Assembly: GCF_932294415.1 (NCBI RefSeq)
Contig: NC_065536.1
Location: 34,592,354 to 34,656,353 of the forward strand
DNA: 64,000 nucleotides
Source of the DNA: Quercus robur
Taxonomy: Eukaryota; Streptophyta; Magnoliopsida; Fagales; Fagaceae
Reading direction: 5' to 3'
This document shows, one piece after another, positions 23,801-33,103 of this stretch; within the stretch, counting starts at the first letter, position 1, and every line of letters begins with the position of its first letter. The notes below the pieces were generated by a model. That model was not told the origin of the DNA. It worked only from the letters and a program-made list of their open reading frames with translations, and did no database searches. The translations under genes were made by a program, and so were the position numbers.

Positions 23801-25957
23801 CTTTTGCAAATTTTCTTTGTAAATCTAATCAAACTAATGTGGCTCATCTATTTCTACCAGCTGCATTTTGGGGGCTTCATCCTTGTTGCTAGTATTCTCC
23901 TATCCTCTTATGAAGAGGTTTACATTTTGGGTAATGATGTTTACATGTCTGTTTCTGCTAACATATGCAAGTATAACGTTGTTTCTTTCTTTCATTTGAT
24001 GATCAATTTCATGAAGTTTAATTAATATTCTGATTAAGTACAACTTTGTCACTGCAGCCTCAAGCCTATCTAGGTTTGACCTTTAACTGGGGTGCTCTGT
24101 TAGGCTGGGCTGCGGTTAAAGGAAGTCTGGATCCAGCTATAGTGCTCCCATTGTACATTTCTGGAGTATTTTGGACTCTTGTGTATGATACGATATATGC
24201 ACATCAGGTACTATTATATTTCTTTTTGAGGTTGTAATCTCATTTCCTTTTGCCACATTCTCTCCAATTGCTCTATGTAACTGTATTGACTTGTAGGAGC
24301 CATTTAGAACAAGATTTCTTAGGACAAAGTCTTTTCTCATGGTTTTTGCCAGTTGTAGTTTATTTTACCTTATGTTTTGCTCTTTTCTTTGACAGATAAA
24401 TTGGTATTCCCTTAATCTCATCTAGGCTGAAGAAAGTGGACTATTTTAGTTTGCATATTTGCATAAGAGCCATTATTATTTTGATTTCATCTAGCATTCA
24501 GCACTTCCATATCTTTTATTATTATGAAGTAGAAAGTTTTTATGTATTGTTTTAAGGGGGTTCCATTGTTAGTTTTTGGTTAATGCATATGCACCTTTTT
24601 TGTTGCTCTAGTTGTATCTACTATACATCCTCAGCTAATAATACTTTTAGTTTTATAACCTTTAAACATTAAAAAGAGAAAGGCATTGAAAAAACTAGAT
24701 TCCTTTTTTTTAGTTTTGAAAAAACTTGTTTGAATTTTAAATTTTTGGTTAAATAACGAATTTGGTCCTCCCAACTATAGGGTAAGGTTCAATTTGATCC
24801 CTCAACCATTGATTGTTTCAAATTAGTCTCTCAGCTATTAATTGTGCCAATTTAATCCTCAGACTTTCAAAACTAAGTCAATTTCATCCTTGATTTTACT
24901 ATCCTTTAAAATTTTAATGAATATAGTTAATGTGAAAAATGGAGCACAAGTTAAAAGGTTATTATAGAAAGTGTAAAAATTTTGAACTCCAATCAATTTC
25001 AACTATTATTTCATTAAAATTTAAACAGACAGGAGATCCAAGGATGAAATTGACTTGATTTTGAAAGTTGAGGGACTAAATTCAAAGAATTAATAGTTGA
25101 GGGACCAAATTTCTCTTTACCCAATAGTTGGAGGACCAAATTAATTATTAAATCTAAATTTTTTATTCATTGTTTTTTATCTTATGGTGTAATTTATTGG
25201 TAAGAAGAAACTTAATCTGTTGTGTCTTTCTTGATCAGAAATAATTATAATTTAAGGGTTTGTGGTTTCCAAGATCTGCTGGGTTGAGTAATAGCACTTC
25301 TCCTTACTTGCTAATAAATAATGCTGTTAACATGCATTCAGGATAAAGAAGATGATTTGAAAGTGGGTGTTAAGTCTACAGCTTTGAGATTTGGGGATTC
25401 GACTAAGGAGTGGATTAATGGGTTTGGAATAGCATCCATCAGTAGTCTTGCCCTCTGTGGATATAATGCTGGGATTGGTATGTGCTCTATTTTCTGTACC
25501 TGCAACTTGTGTTAACAATTGGGCTTATAATGGATTTAATTTTGGGATTGGTATTTCGATTTTTCTGTATTTGCAATTTCCTCTTAAATGTACTGGGCTT
25601 ATAGTCTTTTTTATTTTGGGGAAAAAATTGTGGAGCAGGGTGGCCATATTATGCATTTCTGACAGCTGCATCTGGACAATTAGCTTGGCAGATATGGACG
25701 GTTGACCTATCATCACGTGCTGACTGCAATAGGAAGTGCGTAATTTTATTTTAAGACAATTTACTTATAAAAATAATTAATAATGAGTCTCAATTTAGTT
25801 TGTTTTAAGAAGTTCTCTTTCTTCTTTGTTGATCTTTGACCACTACCAGCTCATCTTTTTTATTGAATTGTCTTTGCTTGTTTTCAGATTTGTTTCCAAC
25901 AAGTGGTTTGGTGCTATTATTTTCAGTGGGATCTTATTTGGAAGAATTTCATCATAG
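20832..25957 (+). CDS. COQ2: 4-hydroxybenzoate polyprenyltransferase, mitochondrial (8 exons, complete)
   Basis: The enzyme joins a long polyprenyl chain to 4-hydroxybenzoate in the mitochondrial inner membrane, the step that commits the ring to ubiquinone. Exons: 20832-21277, 21380-21515, 22724-22845, 23861-23930, 24058-24207, 25342-25477, 25639-25735 and 25888-25957. All introns are GT-AG, the phases join, and the total is 1227 nt (408 residues), close to Arabidopsis PPT1. Residues 1 to about 110 form a targeting and linker region with runs of Pro, Asp and Ala. The UbiA prenyl-diphosphate/Mg sites are NDLIDRDID (184-192) and DTIYAHQDKEDD (302-313), and hydrophobic membrane segments lie between and after them. 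All key acidic residues are present, so the gene looks functional. Intron 5 carries a MULE-type MITE. The start is the first ATG in frame with the conserved domain. Confidence 0.95.
24747..25154. mobile_element. MULE-type MITE in COQ2 intron 5, 408 bp
   Basis: The terminal inverted repeats start GGTTAAATAACGAATTTGGT and, from the other end, GATTTAATAATTAATTTGGT. A perfect 9-bp duplication TAAATTTTT flanks it (24738-24746 and 25155-25163), the size expected for Mutator-like elements. The interior is imperfectly palindromic with phrases of the type TTGGTCC(C)TCAACTA. Confidence 0.85.
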
Positions 25958-26647
25958 TGGTATGGTTACCTTTTCTATAAAAGATGATACCTGATATAAA
26001 CTTCAAATCTAAGTCTTCCCTGCTTATGTCACCTTGATTACATGATGATTCCATTGATAAATATCCCATTTGGGCACTTGTGTATGCATCTCTGGTTTTT
26101 TTTTTTTGCCTCATCCTGCATAAAACAGCACGGATGTTTGAATATGTTAAATTTCAAATGATTCACAGGGACACTGTATATTGGATTTGCAGGGAATGAA
26201 GGCTTCCAAATTGAATAAATGGTTGAACAGTTTAAGTTCATTTAAAACAATAGTAAGCTGCTCTCTCTCTGTCTCTCTCTCTCTCTCTCTCTCCAAGACA
26301 TGAATATACACTGAATTAATAGACTTGAATTGGGGTTCGTGGGTCAGTTCAGGTTGGTCGCATATTGACCCACTACAGACCGACGGGTATGGTGAAACCA
26401 CCCACCCAATGGGATCATTGGGTTGGGTTGCATGTTAGAAAAAACCAATCTTGATTCTTGTTTGGATGGTGTTCAAAATTATCTTCCATTGAGATGCATG
26501 GTTTAGGAGGACTTTTTAGTACAAAATTACTTGAGGTTTAAACCAGACCGGATGGTTCAACTGTGAACTAGGCCCTAAACCAGTTTGGTAAAAACCAGGA
26601 ACCGATACCTTTCCAGGTTCTTTTACCATTCTTGTATTTAAAACCAT

Positions 26648-26683
<36 letters not shown>

Positions 26684-27820
26684 GGATGGGATTTCGAAGT
26701 AGTCAGTTTACAAGAAATGTGAAAATTTTAAACATTGTCGAATATTTGGACCACTTAGCTATGTCAAAGATGGAAGACAGTGCTGCAACGTACCTTCTGT
26801 TAGTACAAGTGATTGGCTCTGAGTCCATTATATTTCAGATTTATTATTGATTATTATTTTTATTTGAATCAGCTGTGGGCTGCTTTTTCAGACATTTGGT
26901 GTTGATGATAAATGGTTGGGGGATGGATCTTTGGGAAAGTTTGGCAGAAAATTGAGAGAGAGAAGAGGAGTGGTATGTATGTAAAGCCCAATTGCTTTTA
27001 ATTAGAAATCGGTGGAAATTCTAAAGTGGACCTTTTAAAAGTCCAGCTTTGGAAATTTTGTGGTTATTGTAAAATTATATTTTAGAGAGTTGTATGGAAT
27101 CTATGGATACTGTTGTAAGATTCATTTCTTTTCCTTTTTTTTTTTTATTATTTAATATCTTTTAGAGAGCTGTATGTGTACTGCTGTAAGATTCATTTTT
27201 ATGGATACTGTATTTGTTTTTTGTTTTTTTTTTTTTTTAGAGAGCTGTATGGATACTAATGTAAGATTCATTTTTATGAAGAAATGTAGATGGGATGAAA
27301 ATGGTATACTTAACATTATTTTTTCTAATATATGTTTAAAAGTAATGTGACTTGCCTTTAAGAGGGTTATCCCAATACAACAAGCCGGAATTTAAAAAAG
27401 TGCATACGTCTAGAATGTATCACTATGATTATAAAAATAAAAATAAAAAGACTATCACGAATGCAGTAGAAGTTGTCAAGGGCACACAATTATGTGAGGC
27501 ACATTTGGTAGTCATCTCTTTTCTTCAAAGGTCACATTCCAATAAATTGCGGAAATTTGATCACCAGATTGAAGATTGTGGACTTGCAATACTAGAGCCG
27601 ACTCTATTTCTCTGGTGCAAGAAATTAATGTGGAAATGCAATTAACCAGTATTCGAGTTTAGATTTCCACAATAAATGCGTCCATCTATTTGTTGGTTAT
27701 GGGTATAAATACGGTTCATTGGATGGTGATTAGATTGATGACATCTAAAGGTTCCTTCTGGAGATTATATAATCAAATAACATTTTACTAGCTTTGCATA
27801 TTCTAGATTCTAGTCTCTGT
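25958..27820 (+). other. COQ2 3' region and spacer up to the hAT palindrome
   Basis: The first part is COQ2 trailer. At about 27083-27283 a segment of roughly 50 bp (AGAGAG(T/C)TGTATGG..TACT..TGTAAGATTCATTT) occurs three times at intervals of about 75 bp. From 26360 to 26630 there are TGGGTC/GGTTGGTCG phrases like those near hAT ends, without a matching partner. The open frame at 27352-27645 resembles nothing I know. No part of the P-loop ATPase gene truncated on the far side of the palindrome is seen here. Confidence 0.4.
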
Positions 27821-27900
27821 TAGGGGTGGCAAAATAAGTTCAAACCCATTTGCCAATCCAAATCCGTCCACTCTAATTAAACCCAAATCCACTCAATTAT

Positions 27901-28054
27901 TTTTTGATACAAGATAGAATTCTACTCTAACCTAATCTAAGTGTATATGTGTGTGAAGCTCCCTCTTGGAGACTTGAACTCCGGCCCTTGCCCCCCACAC
28001 TCCACAAGCACTTATACCTGTGGAGTAACCATCGCACCAAGGGTGTGCGGTGGT
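27901..28054 (-). mobile_element. tRNA-derived SINE, family 1, copy 2 (inside the left hAT arm)
   Basis: Minus-strand copy of the family at 11073. A perfect 17-bp duplication CAAATCCACTCAATTAT flanks it (27884-27900 and 28055-28071). The right hAT arm has the empty site at about 34535-34570, so the SINE arrived after the arms were made. Confidence 0.92.
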
Positions 28055-29585
28055 CAAATCCACTCAATTATTAGATGGGTTAAATGGGCATCAACCCAAT
28101 TAGACCCAACAATTATTGAGTTTTAACTAAAAGTCCATTGAATCCCATTTAACCCAAAAACAATATACCCAAAATCAACCCAGCCCTTTCCACCAAAAAA
28201 AAAAAAAAAAAAAACCCAGCTTTAGACGTTTTAGGGTTTCAAACTTTCAATCACGTTGGTCAGTTTCCAGAACTTTCCCTATTCATCTCCAGAACTTTCC
28301 CTCATTTTCTCGGCCTCCAATCACGTTTTAGTCGAAAACCCAACAACTTCAGCGTTGAAATTTTCTCAAAACTCAAACCCCCAAAATTGAAATTTACTAC
28401 TTCAACATGGAAAGTTCAGTCCCGCTAATTTAAACCTCAATTTCTTCACCCCCTAGCTTTTTGTAGACCCTAACTCTCTCTCTCTCAAATTCTCGTCCTC
28501 GATGATTGATTCGCCACTCTGAACTGTAATTTTCGGTACCAACCTTGTTTTCTAATTATTAGGTTTTTCAAGTTTTGAAATTTTCCCTTATTTTCTTCGC
28601 TCCCAAACAGAGTCACAACACTTTTACTGTCTCTTTAGCGTGTTACTTTGGCTAAGCATGTTGTTTATATTGCAAGCAAATTTGTATTAAATCTCTGAAA
28701 GACTTTGCATTGTTTTATTATCAAACGCCAGCTTTGCTCTCTCTCTCTCTCTGCAATCAACTCGTCAATTGTTCTTGATTTTCTCAAGGTTTGGTGAGTA
28801 TTTTTTTTTTGAAAGTTTCAATTTATGTCATTTCTGGATTACCCAAAAGAATTTTATGCTCAAAATTATGTTGTTCTTTGTAATTGTGGAAATGGGTCAT
28901 CTCAAAATTTTATGGGTTTGGCTTCTTTGATCAAATTTGATTACTTCTGCTCAATTTTTATATCATTTCTGGATTAGCCAGAAGAACTATGCTCAGAATT
29001 GTGTTGTTCTTTGTAATTGTAGAACTGGGTCACCTCAGAACTTAATGGATTTTGCTTCTTTGATCAATTAATTACTTCTACTCATTTGATTGCTAGTTCT
29101 TACATGGTTGGATCATGGAATTCTAAAACAATTTTTTTTTCTTTTTGTTTATTGTTATTGTTATTATTAAAACTTTTACAATTCTGATATGCCTCTGAAA
29201 TTGCATTTTACCTTGGATGATTTGTCTAGGTGCTGGATAATTTGGCTTTGTTCAATGTTGATGACTTGGGGGAGTTGCTATATTTGTACTTAAATTTTTT
29301 GTGGTATTAGATTTCTCCTCCTTTTATGTTACAATGCTCAAAAAACAACTGAGGTTACCTTGTCTCATGGTGCTCTTACTTTATCAAGTTGTCATACATT
29401 TTTAATAATTGGCATAAATTTCGGACACTCTATTATAAATCCTATATTTAGTAATTCTATGAATGAAGATGCACAAACAGGATCTCTAAGACATCCTAGA
29501 AGAGTGTTTATTTGAGTGGTCAAGTTTTAGAATGGTTCAAAATGTTGAGTTTTTTTTTGGCTTTGTTTTCCTCTACATTTTAGAT

Positions 29586-31282
29586 ATGGATTCAATGAAT
29601 GAAGAAAATGATGATACTGTTTCAAGTGCTCCAAAAAGAATGAGATGTAGGACTTCTTCTGTATGGTTGGATTTTGAAATATTACCTAAAGGTTCTGATG
29701 GGAAAGAGAGAGAAAAGTGTAAAAAATGTCAAAATTCTTTTGTTGCCGGTTCTAGTGGCACTACTTCTTTGTTGCGTCATAGAGAAAAATGCCATGAGGT
29801 TGACAATCAAAGTGTGTCTCGTCAACCTTTAGATCAAGCTACATATAGGGAAATGGTTGCATTGGAAATCATTAGGCACAACTATCCATTCTCATTTGCA
29901 GAACATGAGAATAATAGGTTGCTTCATTGTTATTTGAATCCTGATGTTAAGACTATATGTAGGAACACTGCAAAATCGGATGTGATAAAAATATATAGGA
30001 GAGAAAAGGAAAATCTGAAGCATGATTTAAAGTCAATTACTGGGAGGTTTTGCTTAACATCAAATTTATGGTCTTCACCTAACACAGATGAGTAGATGGT
30101 TCTTACAGCACATTATGTTGATGAACATTGGGTGTTGCAGAAGAAATTTTTGAGTTTTTGTCATGTACCACCTCCACGTGGTGGGGTTATATTGGCAGAG
30201 AGGTTGTTAGGTTTGTTGAAAGAGTGGGGCATTGAGAAGAGGGTATTCACCATTACTTTAGATAATGTTTCATATAATGATACTTTGGTGAGTCATTTAA
30301 AGAGACACCCTTCTTTTAGACCTTATTTACCTTATGGTGGTGAGTTCTTTCAAGTGCGTTGTGGTGCACACATATTAAACCTTATCGTACAAGATGGATT
30401 AAAAGTCATAAATGAGGTTGTGTATAATTTACGTGAAAGTGTTAAATATGTGAGAGGTTCGGATCATAGGAAGTTGAGGTTTGCTCAATGTCTTTCAGAG
30501 CTTCCTTTTTTGACAAGTAAGAAAGTACGCCAAGATGTCCCAACAAGATGGAACTCAACATACTTGATGATCTCTTAAGTATCGAGATGCATTTTCTCAC
30601 TTGAGTAGGATTGATAAATACTTTCTCAATTGCCCTTCAGAGGAGGAATGGGAAAGGTTGGAGAAGATAGCAAGGGTTTTGGGACCATTTTATGATATCA
30701 CCAAGCTTTTCTCTAGGAGAAACTACCCCACAGCCAACTTGTATTTCCATTGTGTTTGGAAGATTCAATTGTGTATTATGGAACCGTTGGAAGATGATGA
30801 TGCGATAATTAGAGCAATGGCAAAAGAAATGAAAAAAAAGTTTGATAAATACTGGGAGTATTACAGTCCTATGCTATCATTTGCTATCATTTTGGATCCT
30901 AGATACAAGTTGCAATGTGTAGAATTTTGTTATAGCAAGTTGTATAAGCAGGAAGCAATATCTATGGCAGCGAATCTTCATGATACATTGTATGGCATCT
31001 TTGAGGAATATAAGAATTCTACTAGTGATATCTGCAATATGGTTGAAGTAGCATCTAGTAGTAGGGAGTGCATCTTCATTATGTTAGGCACAATGATTTC
31101 TCTGGTTTTGAGACATATAAGAGTCAACTTATTGGTTTAGATTCAAGCAAGTCACAATTGGATTTATACTTGGAAGAGGCTTGATTTGACCATAAGTTGC
31201 ACAAGAATTTGAATGTTATGGGGTATTGGAAGTCTCTTAGTAATCATTTCCCAAAACTTTCCTTGATGGCACGTGATATTTT
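29586..31282 (+). pseudogene. hAT transposase, left arm (BED finger, RNase H-like; dead, no C-terminus)
   Basis: The protein starts MDSMNEENDDTVSSAPKRMR at 29586. A BED-type zinc finger follows (CKKCQNSFVAGS...LLRHREKC), as in RICESLEEPER/Tam3-like plant hAT proteins. After an in-frame TAG (30093-30095) it continues with TLDNVSYNDTLVSHLKRH and CGAHILNLIVQDGL of the RNase H-like core. It shifts frame after TYLMIS (about 30578), and the DUF4413 region (FDKYWEYYSP, LDPRYKLQ) follows. Further damage occurs after VEVASSSRE. The arm ends at the start of the hAT dimerisation block (ARDIL). A full protein would continue for roughly 60-80 residues. Confidence 0.9.
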
Positions 31283-31302
31283 AAGACTTTTAATGCAGAC
31301 TC

Positions 31303-33036
31303 CGAGGCAACAGTAGTGATGGGAATGCTCAAAATATCACATGCCATCAAGGAAAGTTCTGGGAAACGATTACTATGAGACTTCCAATACCCCATAACAT
31401 TCAAATCCTCGTGCAACTTATGGTCAAATCGAGCCTCTTCCAAGTATAAATCCAATTGTGACTTGCTTAAATCTGAACCAATAAGTTGACTCTTATATGT
31501 CTCAAAACTAGAGAAATCATCGTGCCTAACATAATGACCATGCACTCCACCACTACTGGATGCTACTTCAACCATATTGCAGATATCACTAGTAGAATTC
31601 TTATATTCCTCAAAGATGCCATACAATGTATCACGAAGATTTGCTGCCATAGATATTGCTTCCTGCTTATACAACTTGCTATAACAAAATTCTACACATT
31701 GCAACTTGTATCTAGGATCCAAAATGACAGCAAATGATAGCACAGGACTGTAATACTCCCAATATTTATCAAACTTTTCTTTCATTTCTTTTGCCATTGC
31801 TTTAATTATCGCATCATCATCTTCCAACTGTTCCATAATACGCAACTGAATCTTCCAAACACAATGGAAATACAAGTTGGCTGTGGGGTAGTTTGTCCCA
31901 AAGAAAAGCTTGGTGATATCATAAAATGGTTCCAAAACCCTTGCTATCTTCTCCACCCTTTCCCATTCCTCCTCTGAAGGGCAATTGAGAAAGTATTTAT
32001 CAATCCTACTCAAGTGAGAAAATGCATCTCGATACTTAAGAGATCATCAAGTATGTTGAGTTCCATCTTGTTGGGACATCTTGGCGTACTTTCTTACTTG
32101 TCAAAAAAGGAAGCTCTGAAAGACATTAAGCAAACGTCAACTTCCTATGATCCGAACTTCTCACATATTTAACACTTTCACGTAAATTATACATAACCTC
32201 ATTTATAGCTTTTAATCCATCTTGTACAATAAGGTTTAACATGTGTGCACCACAATGCACGTGAAAGAACTCACCACCATAAGGTAAATAAGGTCTAAAA
32301 GAAGGGTGTCTCTTTAAATGACTCACCAAAGTATCATTATAAGAAACATTATCTAAAGTAATGATGAATACCCTCTTCTCAATACCCCACTCTTTCAGCA
32401 AACCTAACAACCTCTCTGCCAATATAACACCACCACGTGGAGGTGGCACATGACAAAAACTCAAAACTTTCTTCTGCAACACCCAGTGTTCATCAACATA
32501 ATGTGCTGTAAGAACCATCTACTCATCAGTGTTAGGTGAAGACCATAAATCTAATGTTAAGCAAAACCTCCCAGTAATTGACTTTAAATCATGCTTCAGA
32601 TTTTCCTTTTCTCTCCTATATATTTTTATCACATCCGATTTTGCAGTGTTCCTACATATAGTCTTAACATTAGGATTCAAATAACAATGAAGCAACCTAT
32701 TTTTCTCATGTTCTGCAAATGAGAATGGATAGTTGTGCCTAATGATTGCCAATGCAACCATTTCCCTATACGTAGCTTGATCTAAAGGCTGATGAGACAC
32801 ACTTTGATTGTCAACCTCATGGCATTTTTCTCTATGATGCAACAAAGAAGTAGTGCCACTAGAACCGGCAACAAAAGAATTTTGACATTTTTTACACTTT
32901 GCTCTCTCTTTACCATCAGAACCTTTAGGTAACATTTCAAATCCAACCATACAGAAGAAGTCCTACATCTCATTCTTTTTGGAGCACTTGAAACAATATC
33001 ACCATACTCATCATTTTCTTCATTCATTGAATCCAT
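31303..33036 (-). pseudogene. hAT transposase, right arm (inverted copy of the left)
   Basis: This is the same gene on the minus strand, starting at 33036. It has the same TAG after NTDE (at 32519) and the same frame break after TYLMIS, so both arms descend from one copy that was already dead. It keeps the dimerisation core SIPITTVASESA (about 31334-31299), which the left arm lacks, and then breaks off into the junction. A long A run in this arm (about 33067-33101) corresponds to a 9-base T run in the left arm. Confidence 0.9.
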
Positions 33037-33062
33037 ATCTAAAATGTAAAGGAAAACAAAAC

Positions 33063-33103
<41 letters not shown>

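Noticed and set aside
27352..27645. 97-residue open frame between COQ2 and the hAT palindrome
   Set aside because: No recognisable domain, no splice or start context, and Lys/Asn-rich as expected of AT-rich chance frames.
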